Source: JAHELQ01 sp964491915
GTDB lineage: Bacteria; Acidobacteriota; Aminicenantia; UBA2199
Assembly (NCBI GenBank): GCA_964491915.1
Contig: CAZBHS010000015.1
Location: 1 to 64,000 of the forward strand
DNA: 64,000 nucleotides
Direction: 5' to 3'
The notes below the pieces were generated by a model that worked only from the letters and a program-made list of their open reading frames with translations, had not been told where the DNA came from and ran no database searches. Position 1 is the first letter of the stretch; every line of letters starts with the position of its first letter. Below, piece by piece: positions 35,387-44,739 of this stretch. A program made the position numbers and the translations under genes.

Positions 35387-36661
35387 ATGAAGGGTGAGGC
35401 ATACTGGTTTTATCTTGAACCTTATGTTTATGCGACGGTAAAGCGGAACAACCATGTGTTGCTCTACAATACTCACAATGGTCAATCTCTAGAATATATC
35501 GATCAACCGGTCATTACCGGCTTGGTGAAACGTATTGTCGCGCTCGATAATCTGTATGTTTTGAACATTACGGAAACAATGCTTTCCAGACCGGTGGTTG
35601 CGGGATTTGTGCGGGATGTGAGAGAGCAATTTATGGGAGATCTTTTGAATATACGGGATTTTCCGCAAAAGCCGGTTCAAATGATGCCCTATCTCAACGT
35701 CGAAAAGGATGTGGCTAAATTTAAGATAGATGCTCCAGATCGGGTGGGCGAGGATCTGATGACTTATGTGAGCGAGATCTCATTTTATCTGACCAATCAA
35801 TGCCGGCAGGATTGCCATGGCTGCCGACGAGCATTTCTGCAATTTCCCTATTGCACGAGGAGCCCCGGTTCAAAGGTTTTTCATCTTCCGCTTCCGGTTT
35901 TTAAGAACGTCCTGCAAGAAACAGCGGGAACATCATTGTTTCGCCTCAGTTTTCTAGGGGGTGACGTTTTGTTGTATCCCGATTTAGAGGAACTCCTTTT
36001 GTATCTAGACGGTATCAAATCCCTCAAGTCTTTTTATTTTCATTACCAAAATATCACCGGTTCCAGTTCTGAATCCAGGATTCTTCGCCATATCGGTGAT
36101 AATGGAGAGATTATTGTTCTTGTTGATTTCCCTGTGAACGAACGCCCTCTTGCGCGATTGATCGAGCAGCTTTCCGTATTAGGACTGGAAGCGGCATTTT
36201 TTTTCCCGGTAAAAAGCGAGCGGGAAGTGGAAGAGGCTGGGGAGATCGATCTGGAATCATTGATTCACAATAGAAGGTTACTGCCATATTTCGATGGGTC
36301 GAATCTGGATTTTTTCGAGAGGAATGTATTTTTGTCGAAGGAAATCATTTTAGGGGCAAAGCCGTCGTTCCGGGAGATTTTTGCCCGGCAAGCTATCAAT
36401 GGGAACAATTTTGGGAAACTGACGATTTTTCCCGACGGTAGAATTTATTCCAATGTCAATATGCCCCGGTTGGGAAATATCAAGCGGCATTCTCTCTATG
36501 AGGCGGTCTACAAAGAAATGCTTCATGGAAGAGGTTGGCGGTTGACGCGTCGCAACGTAAACCCATGCAAGCGCTGTGTCTACGATTCCCTGTGTCCTCC
36601 TCTTTCAAATTATGAATTGGTCATGGGACGAAATAATTTGTGCGATGTTTGGGAGGAGTAG
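35387..36661 (+). CDS. Second radical-SAM-like partner protein (pseudo-rSAM type)
   Basis: 424 aa. N-terminus EAYWFYLEPYVYATVKRNN and C-terminal NPCKRCVYDSLCPPLSNYEL match what I know of the companion protein of GG-Bacteroidales RiPP systems, often called pseudo-rSAM. Here the middle still has CRQDCHGC, a CX3CX2C set at Cys139, Cys143 and Cys146, so iron-sulfur binding may be retained. Later SAM-domain motifs are weak (LGGDVLLYP in place of the usual GGEP block). The C-terminal CKRC..LC cluster resembles a truncated SPASM. SD GGAG; 21 nt after the maturase. Probably acts with it on the precursor. Confidence 0.8.
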   Translation: MKGEAYWFYLEPYVYATVKRNNHVLLYNTHNGQSLEYIDQPVITGLVKRIVALDNLYVLNITETMLSRPVVAGFVRDVREQFMGDLLNIRDFPQKPVQMMPYLNVEKDVAKFKIDAPDRVGEDLMTYVSEISFYLTNQCRQDCHGCRRAFLQFPYCTRSPGSKVFHLPLPVFKNVLQETAGTSLFRLSFLGGDVLLYPDLEELLLYLDGIKSLKSFYFHYQNITGSSSESRILRHIGDNGEIIVLVDFPVNERPLARLIEQLSVLGLEAAFFFPVKSEREVEEAGEIDLESLIHNRRLLPYFDGSNLDFFERNVFLSKEIILGAKPSFREIFARQAINGNNFGKLTIFPDGRIYSNVNMPRLGNIKRHSLYEAVYKEMLHGRGWRLTRRNVNPCKRCVYDSLCPPLSNYELVMGRNNLCDVWEE

Positions 36662-36692
36662 AATCGCTGTATCCTTGGGATTTTATATCCCA

Positions 36693-36715
36693 TCCCGGGA
36701 CAAAGTGTCCCGGGA
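36693..36715. other. Perfect intergenic hairpin between convergent genes
   Basis: Stem TCCCGGGACA / TGTCCCGGGA with loop AAG. It lies between the RiPP partner gene and the opposing barrel gene and could stop transcription or protect 3' ends on both strands, but has no T tract. Confidence 0.65.
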
Positions 36716-36738
36716 GAAATAATTCGCTAAAAATCTTG

Positions 36739-37410
36739 TTACCAGATAAAAAAGTGAATTCCAAAATTAAATGACAAACCGCTCATATCCAGTTTGTCGA
36801 AATCCTGGAATAACTCCGAGAGTTCATCTTTCAAGTACAGGTATTTGGCTTCAAAGGAGAGGCCTGTGGCTTTGCCGATTCTTGCGACGATTCCGGCCCT
36901 TGCGTTGAAACCTAACGCTACGCGAGATGTATCTGCGAATCCCTCATCCACGGTCCCTTCGATGGTGTCGATGAAATATCCCCATTGTTCGTATTTCCAA
37001 AAATATACTCCAGGTCCTGCGGAAATGTAAGGGTAGACGGTTTTGCGAATACCCAATGGGTAGAGTTTGATATTCAACTCCAGAGATGTTATGCGAAGTG
37101 CGATGTTTTGTTCGATCGTCGAATTATCTTCAAATACAAAATCTTTGTATGCTGAAAAAATCTCCTGTTTGTAGATTCCTCCCTCGAGTCCCAGGGACAA
37201 TGCCTTGTTTATGAATTGTTCATATTCGGCGGTATAGTAAACGTCTACCATATCGGCCTTGTCGAATGTCAAATTACTCCGGTTAATGTTCCAGAGCTCC
37301 GACTGAAGGGAGGGGATAAACACTCCGGCTTTCATATTCACACTTTGGGAGCTGAGGGGCATCAAGCCAGCGGATACAATCAATACTATAAGTAAGCTAA
37401 ATTTCTTCAT
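36739..37410 (-). CDS. Outer-membrane beta-barrel protein, small
   Basis: 223 aa. Signal peptide (LLIVLIVSAGLMPLSSQS) and then alternating aromatic/hydrophobic strands typical of an 8-stranded barrel (SLGLEGGIY, YPYISAGPGVYFWKY, VALGFNARAGIVAR, LSFNFGIHFFIW). It ends in an aromatic residue (W) as barrel proteins do. Family-level match is to OmpW/OmpA-like barrels in general; function unknown. Confidence 0.75.
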   Translation of the reverse strand: MKKFSLLIVLIVSAGLMPLSSQSVNMKAGVFIPSLQSELWNINRSNLTFDKADMVDVYYTAEYEQFINKALSLGLEGGIYKQEIFSAYKDFVFEDNSTIEQNIALRITSLELNIKLYPLGIRKTVYPYISAGPGVYFWKYEQWGYFIDTIEGTVDEGFADTSRVALGFNARAGIVARIGKATGLSFEAKYLYLKDELSELFQDFDKLDMSGLSFNFGIHFFIW

Positions 37411-37523
37411 TTTTTCCTCCTGAAATACATTTTAGCAAATTGAATGCCAGCGCAACCAACACATTCGCCGGCTGTTGTGTACCTTTTAAGAGACACTCAT
37501 GACCTTCCAGGGGGCGCCCGGTT

Positions 37524-37832
37524 TTAGCCCTTTATTGCGGAAACAAGTTTGTCTTTCTTGGGAACGGAATTAAACCGTTTTGTTTCCTTGCCATTATGGA
37601 AGATAATGATTGTCGGTACACCAAGGACAAAATATTTTTGCGCAAGCGCCGGCTCTTCCGCGACATTGACTTCGTAGGCGGCGATGGGCATTTCAGATAA
37701 TTCCGCCAAGATTTCTTCCAGTAGAGGCGGCACTTTTTTACAAGGCGCGCAACCGGGGGAACTGAAATCCAGGATCACTACTTTGTTGGATGCTAATTTG
37801 TTGTCGAGTTCAGCGGCTTTGATTTTTTCCAT
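37524..37832 (-). CDS. Thioredoxin-like protein
   Basis: 102 aa. Active site CAPC (residues 28-31) in DFSSPGCAPCKKVPPLLEE, cis-Pro in GVPTIIIFHNG. The usual Trp before the first Cys is replaced by Gly. No signal peptide, so cytoplasmic. Its ATG shares one base with the stop of the upstream TlpA-like gene (TAATG), so they are co-translated and may exchange electrons or simply be co-regulated. Confidence 0.88.
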   Translation of the reverse strand: MEKIKAAELDNKLASNKVVILDFSSPGCAPCKKVPPLLEEILAELSEMPIAAYEVNVAEEPALAQKYFVLGVPTIIIFHNGKETKRFNSVPKKDKLVSAIKG

Positions 37833-39016
37833 TATTCACCTTCTAATAGTTTTTTTATTTTGTCTCTTATAAACTGCGGGCTTCCCGCTCCAACCTTAAT
37901 ATGGTCGATCTCACCGTTTCTATTGATGAATACCATGGTGGGAATCCCGCTGATTCTATATGTGTCGAATTCTTTTCCTTCATGCGATATGGCGATTGGA
38001 TAGTTTATCATGTGCCGTTTCACAAATTTTTGTGTGAGTTCTTTTTCCTCGTTCATATCCACTTTGCCTTTATTCTCCAATTCGTCCCGGTACATCCCGT
38101 ACAGTTTCGTAAATCCGATAATTTCAAGCCCTTTGGCTTTATGCCGGCTGTATTCTTCTATCAGTACGGGGATAACGGAACGGCATGGTCCGCACCATGT
38201 GGCCCAAAAGTCGATAACCACGACTTTTCCTTTTAAACGCTCCAATGATAACGGCTTCGAATTGAACCAGGTCTCAGCCTTGATTTCCGGCGCGGTTTTC
38301 CCTATAAATTCAATCTGAGCGAGTTCCGATTCAATCTCCGCTTTTTGCCGGGGATCCGTTGTTTGAGAGAGCGCTTCTTTCATCAGTCGAGTGGCTGTAT
38401 CGAAGTCTTTTTTTTCTTTGGCCAATAATGCCAGGCTGATCTTTACTCTAGATTTATAGAGTGAAAATTCTTCCGGGATGCCGGGAGTGTTAAGAAACTT
38501 GTTGGCATATTCTTCCCTGATGGCAGGATCCGGCGACATTAACGAAAAATACAGGAAAGCGGTGAATAAATCGTCTTTATTTTCTATTTGTGATTCGATT
38601 GGTTTAAAAATAGTCTGAGCCTCAGCCACATTCCTTTTTGAGAACAAGATCAATACATTGATCATCTTGGCTTCGGTGTTCCACCGGGAATTTTCTTTCG
38701 TAATAGGAACGATTCGTTTTTGAGCCTCATCGAATTTTCCCAGGTTGAGAAATATCCTCGCTCTGATAAGTTCGACCTCTGTGCTTCCTGCCAATGTTTC
38801 GTATTGTTTCAGCAAATCTTCCAGTTTCTGGTTTTTTTCTTTCTGCAAATTCATATATTCCTGCCGGTCCGCAGTTTTTATTTTTGTGTTAAAATCGGTT
38901 TGAATCTGCAGGAAAGCATCGGATAACGCTTTTGTCTCCTTGTTAATCGCTTTGTTTTGGCATGAAATAAATAGAAACATAATCGTGAGTATTACAATTG
39001 TTCCTTTCTTTAGCAT
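37832..39016 (-). CDS. TlpA-like thiol-disulfide oxidoreductase lipoprotein
   Basis: 394 aa. Lipobox FISC (Cys19), a helical TPR-like region (25-245) and a C-terminal thioredoxin fold with WCGPC (near residue 274) in VIDFWATWCGPC and the cis-Pro segment SGIPTMVFINRNG. TlpA/ResA proteins reduce periplasmic disulfides, for example in cytochrome c maturation; no cytochrome genes are near. The helical N-terminal half may bind partners. Confidence 0.9.
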   Translation of the reverse strand: MLKKGTIVILTIMFLFISCQNKAINKETKALSDAFLQIQTDFNTKIKTADRQEYMNLQKEKNQKLEDLLKQYETLAGSTEVELIRARIFLNLGKFDEAQKRIVPITKENSRWNTEAKMINVLILFSKRNVAEAQTIFKPIESQIENKDDLFTAFLYFSLMSPDPAIREEYANKFLNTPGIPEEFSLYKSRVKISLALLAKEKKDFDTATRLMKEALSQTTDPRQKAEIESELAQIEFIGKTAPEIKAETWFNSKPLSLERLKGKVVVIDFWATWCGPCRSVIPVLIEEYSRHKAKGLEIIGFTKLYGMYRDELENKGKVDMNEEKELTQKFVKRHMINYPIAISHEGKEFDTYRISGIPTMVFINRNGEIDHIKVGAGSPQFIRDKIKKLLEGE

Positions 39017-39143
39017 GTTACCTCCCGGGTTTATGTTATTAGTTAACGAAATAACATTTTATCATACCTCTTCCTTCGCTGCAATTATAACATCTTTTTG
39101 CCGATAAAAAAACGGCTGTGGATTTTAGGTTCGCGCTTACGGT

Positions 39144-40088
39144 TTACATTCGAAATTTTAGGGCATGTGTGATACAATGAAATTCCGCCGGAAGCGGTAG
39201 GCCCAGTTCGCCGTCGTATTCAATGTTGACGGTTTCATTTGAGGACACGCGGATTTTTCTTACTTTTTTGATGAGTACCTTTTTGCTTTTGTGAATTGAA
39301 CCGCTATACAGGCGGGGTGATCGGCAGATGATCGCAGGGGTGCTCATGTGGTCTACCAGCACCAGGTCAAGGTAACCGTCGTCCGGTTTGGCGTCCGGTG
39401 CGATGACCATGCCGCCGCCAAAAATGCTCCCATTGGCGATAGCTCCGATGATATACCGGCCGTCAATTTCTTCCTGGTCGTCGATAACGATTTTTACATC
39501 TTTACTTTTATAATTCTTTAACGTCTGCAATAGTCCAATGTAATAATGAAGCGGCCCCCGCCTGGAAGAGGGAGTGCCGGACAATGTATTGATCACCTCG
39601 GCTCCCAACCCGAAATCCGCCACATTGATAAAATATTTGTGTGTGGATCCGTTCTTACCTTCGAAAATGATTTTTCCAACGTCGATCTTTTTGCAAGAGG
39701 AATTCTTGATTCGTTCCACAGATTGGGAAAAATCGCGGGGGATTTTCATGAAGCGGATAAAATCGGATCCTGTGCCGGAGGGAATGATACCCAGGGATGC
39801 GTCTTCATTGATCGCCTGCGGCGGTAGATCTGCCATGGGATCTCCAGCATGGAAATATCCGTTGGTAATTTCATTGAGGGTGCCGTCCCCGCCTACGCCA
39901 ATAATTAAGTCAAATCCGTCCTTTAGTAAGCTTCTGGCGATTTCTGTCGCTTGTTGGGGTTGTTCTGTGAATATATATTTAAATTCTTTGAAGTAGAACT
40001 TGATCGCTTCCCTGATATGTTCCCAGCGCTGGGCGGTTTTTCCTCTGGCAGAAAAAGGATTTACGATGACGTGGACTTTATGATTCAT
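39144..40088 (-). CDS. Diacylglycerol/sphingosine kinase-family lipid kinase
   Basis: 314 aa. DAGK catalytic domain with VIVNPFSARGK at the start, nucleotide-binding GVGGDGTLNEI near residue 66, IPSGTGSDFIR near 101 and the C-terminal YDGELGLPLPAEFH. DgkB/YegS-like enzymes phosphorylate lipids at the inner face of the membrane. It is the last gene of a run with the transglycosylase, alaS and pilT-like genes. Confidence 0.9.
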   Translation of the reverse strand: MNHKVHVIVNPFSARGKTAQRWEHIREAIKFYFKEFKYIFTEQPQQATEIARSLLKDGFDLIIGVGGDGTLNEITNGYFHAGDPMADLPPQAINEDASLGIIPSGTGSDFIRFMKIPRDFSQSVERIKNSSCKKIDVGKIIFEGKNGSTHKYFINVADFGLGAEVINTLSGTPSSRRGPLHYYIGLLQTLKNYKSKDVKIVIDDQEEIDGRYIIGAIANGSIFGGGMVIAPDAKPDDGYLDLVLVDHMSTPAIICRSPRLYSGSIHKSKKVLIKKVRKIRVSSNETVNIEYDGELGLPLPAEFHCITHALKFRM

Positions 40089-40115
40089 GTTTTCCTCTTA
40101 TCGATTATGGCAAAA

Positions 40116-40808
40116 CTACCTGAAAATTTCGACCTTGCCATGGGGGTTGGCTGGAGGCGTGTCTGAAATGACAGTTCTACCGTCCGCTGTTTTGTATTTG
40201 TATATCGTTGTATTTGCTCCTGAGGAGAAATAATGGCTATACCGCATGCCCATATATTTCATGGCCCGTTTGATATAGCCCTTAGTCTCTTTGTACGGGG
40301 GGATCCCTTTGTATTTCTTGATCGCCTCTTCTCCGGCATTGTACGCCGCTAACGTCAAGGGAATGTTTTTCTTGTATTTTGAATAAAGGTAACTCAAGTG
40401 TTGAACGCCCGCCGTGAGATTTTGCTCGGGATCAAAGCGATTTGTCACACCGTATTGTTTGGCTGTATCCGGCATTAATTGCATCAAGCCCGCGGCCCCT
40501 TTATGGGATAGGGCTTGGGGATTGAAGCTGGATTCAGCGCGGATAACCGCGACAATCAGGTCTTCCCTGACATTGTGTTTTGATGCGAGGTTGCGTATCC
40601 TGGTTAGATATTGGGACGGGATGTTGAAAGATGTCCTGCGTTTGGTACTCGAAGCGCCGCTTTTGGCGTTCCGAGTCTTAAAGCTTTGCGATGCCGGGCC
40701 GGTGTTGGTAATGACAATTTTGCCATTTTTGTCTTGTTTTACCACAATCTCGGCCGTAATAGAAGCCGGCAGCATGAACAAGCAGATAAGTAATACTCTA
40801 CATAGCAT
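40116..40808 (-). CDS. Lytic transglycosylase, SLT domain
   Basis: 230 aa. Signal peptide (VLLICLFMLPASITA), a short DUF4124-like stretch (VVKQDKNGKIVITNTG), and the Slt domain (about 62-185): catalytic Glu in IRAESSFNP, GLMQLMPDTAKQYG, LAAYNAGE. The C-terminus repeats a DUF4124-like strand pattern (YKYKTADGRTVISDTPP). It cuts peptidoglycan between MurNAc and GlcNAc with 1,6-anhydro formation. Its ATG lies 11 nt inside the end of alaS. Confidence 0.92.
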   Translation of the reverse strand: MLCRVLLICLFMLPASITAEIVVKQDKNGKIVITNTGPASQSFKTRNAKSGASSTKRRTSFNIPSQYLTRIRNLASKHNVREDLIVAVIRAESSFNPQALSHKGAAGLMQLMPDTAKQYGVTNRFDPEQNLTAGVQHLSYLYSKYKKNIPLTLAAYNAGEEAIKKYKGIPPYKETKGYIKRAMKYMGMRYSHYFSSGANTTIYKYKTADGRTVISDTPPANPHGKVEIFR

Positions 40809-43434
40809 CGATTTGTTTTTTTATAATATCCTTAGAAGTATTTGTAAACGATTCGGCGTCTTTGATAATGGCGCCGCCTGCCTGGGCAAAATCTTTCCTG
40901 CCGCCGCCTTTTCCTCCTACGAGGGAGGCGATTTCTCTGATTATTTTGTTCGCATCGAGCGCGGGAATCAATTCTTCCGCCACTGAAACCACAATGGCGG
41001 ATTTATCGCCCTCGTTGGATACCAATACCGAAAGTCCGTTTGTTTTTTTCTTTATTTCGTCCGCCATCGTACTCAGCGTTCTGCGATCAAGTCCCTCGAA
41101 GACTTCGATAACGGTTTTTACCGTTCCTATGTCCAGCGCCCGGGCGATAATGTTTCCTAGATCCGGTTTTTGGTCTGCGGTTTGTGTTTTTTTGAGATTC
41201 TTTTCCTGCTTTTTGAGATTCTTTTCCATGTGTACCAGGAACTCCAGAATGTTGTCCTGTTTCTGGCGAAAATGATGCTGGATTGAACTTAATATTTTTA
41301 GACTGCCGGTAATTGATTGATAGGCGGATTCACCGGCGAGCGCTTCAATTCTGCGGATGCCGGAGGAAATGGAAGACTCGTTGACTATTTTAAATATGCC
41401 GGCTTCGCCCGTCGCATTGAGATGGGTTCCGCCGCATAGTTCTTTCGAGAATTCTTCCAATTCAATCATGCGTACCACATCGGAGTATTTCTCTTCGAAG
41501 ATAGCGATGGCGCCTCGTTCGATGGCCACTTCGTATTGAAGATCGTGAACGTGAATCGGCAGGTTTTCCCTGATTTTGGCGTTCACCAACGTTTCAATTC
41601 GGTCTAGCTCGTCAGGTGTAAGGCCTTTGAAATGGGTGAAGTCGAATCTCAGTTTATCGGGGCCGACGTAGGATCCTGCCTGTTTCACATGAAGACCCAA
41701 TATTTCCCGTAACGCGGAGTGAAGTAGGTGGGTTGTGGAATGGTGTGCCGTGACGTTGCGGCGCCTCTCTTTATTGATGGCCAGACGAAGGCGGTCGCCG
41801 GTTGCCAGTCGCCCGTCTTTTATGCGGGCAAAATGAAGGACTACATCGTTGTTCGCCTTCTTTGTGTCTGTGATTTCCACGAAGCTCGACTCTCCGTGGG
41901 CTGTTCCCGTATCTCCCACCTGACCGCCTGATTCAGCGTAGAACGGTGTGTTGTCAAAGACCAATAGAGCTTCGACAGGTTTGTCCCGTTTTTCCTGGAC
42001 TTCTATTGTTTCCACTTTCTTTTCGTCTATATAGATCGCCGTTAGAGTGGCTTCCTCCTCGAGCGATTGGTAACCTGTAAATGTAGTGCTCAATGTATCG
42101 AGCCCTTCCAGGGATTTGGCTGATTTTTGTTGTTTGGTTAGACTGACTCTGGATTTTTCCCTCTGCTGATCAAGGGCTTGCTGAAAGCCTTCGTAATCGA
42201 TGGATATATCCTTCTCGTTGGCGAGATCCCGGGCAAAGTCAATGGGGAATCCATAGGTATCGGACAATTTGAATAATTCGTTTCCGGGGATTGTGTGTTC
42301 GCCGGAGGCGCCTAACTGGTCAACCAATTCATCGAATTTTTTCAATCCCACCAGCAGCGTGCGGTCGAATCTCTCTTCTTCCGCCAAAATCACTTCGGAA
42401 ATGTAATCTCTATTGTGTTCCAATTCCGGATAAAAGGGCTTCATCGTGTCGATTACTTTGGCGCTGATGGAATGCAGGAACGAAGAGGTGAACCCAAGGG
42501 CTTTTCCGTGTTTTGCGGCTCGTCTGAGCAGTCTCCTCAACACATAACCGCGACCGTCATTGGCCGGGAGGACCCCGTCGGCGATGAGAAAGCTCAGCGC
42601 CCGAATGTGGTCGGCGATAACATTCAAGTCGATGCGATGGGTGGGATTGTCGGGCGAAACTCCCGCCTGGTGGGCGGTGAATTCTATGATGGGTCTAAAA
42701 AGATCTGTTTCATAATTACTACTTGCGCCCTGGAGCAATGAGGTCAACCGCTCCATGCCCATGCCCGTGTCGATCGAGGGGGCGGGCAATGGTGAAAGGG
42801 CGCCGGCATGGTCTTTGAAATATTGCATGAACACCAGGTTCCATATTTCAACATACCGTTTGTTATTGTTCTCCAGGTCGGCCGGACCAAACTCATCCCC
42901 TTTGTCGAAGTGTATTTCGGAGCAAGGGCCGCATGGGCCTGTGTCGCCCATCTGCCAGAAATTATCTTTTTCTCCCAACCGGAATAGCCTATCGGATGGG
43001 ATGCCGATTTCCCTTTCCCAGATTTTATAGGCTTCGTCATCGGTTTCAAACACCGAAACGCAGAGTTGTTCGGGTTTGAATTTATAGTATTCCGTCAACA
43101 GCTCCCAACCGAAGAGAATCGCCTCCTCCTTGAAATAGTCCCCAAAGGAGAAGTTGCCCATCATTTCGAAGAATGTGTGGTGATAATTCGTTTTCCCCAC
43201 TTCGTCGAAATCGTTGTGCTTCCCGGATACCCGCATGCATTTCTGTATGCTGACAGCTCGTTTGTATTCGCGAATTTCTTCTTGCAGGAACACGCTCTTG
43301 AATTGGTTCATGCCGGCGTTTGTAAACAAGAGCGTCGGGTCTTTAGCCGGTATTAGGGGCGCTGACAATACTTTATAGTGGTTGTGTTTGCGAAAGTAGT
43401 CGTAAAAAATTTCTCTTATTTCTGTTTGTTTCAT
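40798..43434 (-). CDS. alaS: Alanine--tRNA ligase
   Basis: 878 aa, full length for the bacterial enzyme. N-terminal class II catalytic core (TEIREIFYDYF, LFTNAGMNQFK, GPCGPCSEIHFD), the editing domain with zinc ligands HHSTTHLLH and CGGTHLNATGE, and the C-terminal DHHA1 domain with VGGKGGGRKDFAQAGG. Overlaps the pilT-like gene upstream by 4 nt (ATGA) and the transglycosylase downstream by 11 nt. Confidence 0.97.
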   Translation of the reverse strand: MKQTEIREIFYDYFRKHNHYKVLSAPLIPAKDPTLLFTNAGMNQFKSVFLQEEIREYKRAVSIQKCMRVSGKHNDFDEVGKTNYHHTFFEMMGNFSFGDYFKEEAILFGWELLTEYYKFKPEQLCVSVFETDDEAYKIWEREIGIPSDRLFRLGEKDNFWQMGDTGPCGPCSEIHFDKGDEFGPADLENNNKRYVEIWNLVFMQYFKDHAGALSPLPAPSIDTGMGMERLTSLLQGASSNYETDLFRPIIEFTAHQAGVSPDNPTHRIDLNVIADHIRALSFLIADGVLPANDGRGYVLRRLLRRAAKHGKALGFTSSFLHSISAKVIDTMKPFYPELEHNRDYISEVILAEEERFDRTLLVGLKKFDELVDQLGASGEHTIPGNELFKLSDTYGFPIDFARDLANEKDISIDYEGFQQALDQQREKSRVSLTKQQKSAKSLEGLDTLSTTFTGYQSLEEEATLTAIYIDEKKVETIEVQEKRDKPVEALLVFDNTPFYAESGGQVGDTGTAHGESSFVEITDTKKANNDVVLHFARIKDGRLATGDRLRLAINKERRRNVTAHHSTTHLLHSALREILGLHVKQAGSYVGPDKLRFDFTHFKGLTPDELDRIETLVNAKIRENLPIHVHDLQYEVAIERGAIAIFEEKYSDVVRMIELEEFSKELCGGTHLNATGEAGIFKIVNESSISSGIRRIEALAGESAYQSITGSLKILSSIQHHFRQKQDNILEFLVHMEKNLKKQEKNLKKTQTADQKPDLGNIIARALDIGTVKTVIEVFEGLDRRTLSTMADEIKKKTNGLSVLVSNEGDKSAIVVSVAEELIPALDANKIIREIASLVGGKGGGRKDFAQAGGAIIKDAESFTNTSKDIIKKQIDAM

Positions 43435-44627
43435 ATGCTGTCTATGTCCAATAAATTATGGTCTTCAAATGCATCGCTAAAATCATCCCGTTTTTGGTTG
43501 GATTCGGCGATGTCGGAAATTCTCTTCTCCATTTCTTCCTGGGACATGTCTTTGGTAGATTGGACACCGATTTTTTTGAGCTTGAACTCATCGGGATTGG
43601 AGGCGTATTTGATGGCTTCGCTGTAGGTGATCAGTCCTTTTTCGTAGAGGAAGTAGAGCGATTGGTCGAAGGTTTGCATCCCGTATTGGGAAACACCCTG
43701 CTGGATGGATTCTTTGATAAATTTTGTCTTTTCGGGATTGATGATACAGTCCTGAATGAATGGCGTGGCGATCAGGATTTCCACCGCCGGAACACGGCCT
43801 TTTCCATTGGAGCGGGGAATCAGGCGTTGGGAAATAACGGCTTTCAGTACTGAAGCTAACTGGATGCGGATCTGTTTCTGTTGGTGGGGGGGGAACATGG
43901 AGATAGTCCTGTTGATGGTTTCCGGGGCGTCCAATGTGTGGAGGGTGCTGAGGAGCATATGTCCTGTTTCCGCCGCCAGGAGGGCTGTCTCGATGGTAAT
44001 CAGATCCCTCATCTCTCCAACCAGAATGACATCGGGATCTTCACGAAGCGAGCCGCGCAGCGCGTTGGCGAAACTCATTGTGTCCGATCCCACTTCCCGT
44101 TGATTGATGATACTCTTTTTATCCCGGTGTAAATATTCGATTGGATCTTCAATGGTAATCACATGCTCGACGCGATGTGTGTTGATGTGGTCGATGATCG
44201 CCGCCAGGGTGGTTGATTTTCCACTGCCTGTGGTTCCCGTCACCAAAACCATACCGCGCCGCTCGCTGGAAATTTTTTCCACCACTAACGGAAGGTTCAA
44301 ATCTGAAATGGATTTAATAAGCGTTGGAATAATCCTGAGTACGAGCCCTACCGCTCCCCGTTGTTGAAACACATTGCATCTGAAACGACCCAGTCCGGGG
44401 ACGCTATGCGACATGTCGATTTCATGATCTTTTTTGAATTTTTCTTTTTGATCGGTACTCATGATGGAAAAAGCCATCGTGATTGTATCTTCCTGCATCA
44501 ACCGTTTCAATTCGACTAATGGATGCAACAATCCGTCCACACGTAGTACTGGATGGTTCCCAACTTTCAAATGTAAATCCGAAGCGCCTCTTTCTACTGC
44601 TATCTTTAAAAGGTCATCTATCTTCAT
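43431..44627 (-). CDS. pilT: PilT/PilU-like retraction ATPase
   Basis: 398 aa. MKIDDLLKIAVERGASDLHL at the start, Walker A GTTGSGKST near residue 133, ASP-box ITIEDPIEYLH, Walker B VILVGEMRD, HIS box HTLDAPETINR. These define type IV pilus retraction ATPases. The C-terminal 40 residues (MEKRISDIAESNQKRDDF and on) extend beyond the usual PilT end. Other pilus genes are not in the window. Confidence 0.93.
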   Translation of the reverse strand: MKIDDLLKIAVERGASDLHLKVGNHPVLRVDGLLHPLVELKRLMQEDTITMAFSIMSTDQKEKFKKDHEIDMSHSVPGLGRFRCNVFQQRGAVGLVLRIIPTLIKSISDLNLPLVVEKISSERRGMVLVTGTTGSGKSTTLAAIIDHINTHRVEHVITIEDPIEYLHRDKKSIINQREVGSDTMSFANALRGSLREDPDVILVGEMRDLITIETALLAAETGHMLLSTLHTLDAPETINRTISMFPPHQQKQIRIQLASVLKAVISQRLIPRSNGKGRVPAVEILIATPFIQDCIINPEKTKFIKESIQQGVSQYGMQTFDQSLYFLYEKGLITYSEAIKYASNPDEFKLKKIGVQSTKDMSQEEMEKRISDIAESNQKRDDFSDAFEDHNLLDIDSI

Positions 44628-44739
44628 GCAACTGCTCCTATTTTAGTTTTGCTGCATTTAATCATATACTATATAATTTTATCGGAAATATCAAGCCGAT
44701 TGAATTCAAATCGCTATCTTTCCGATTTTTAGCTTCTCT

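Noticed and set aside
37524..39016. Thioredoxin/TlpA pair as part of the RiPP system
   Set aside because: On the opposite strand, behind a hairpin and a barrel gene; no evidence of a link beyond distance.
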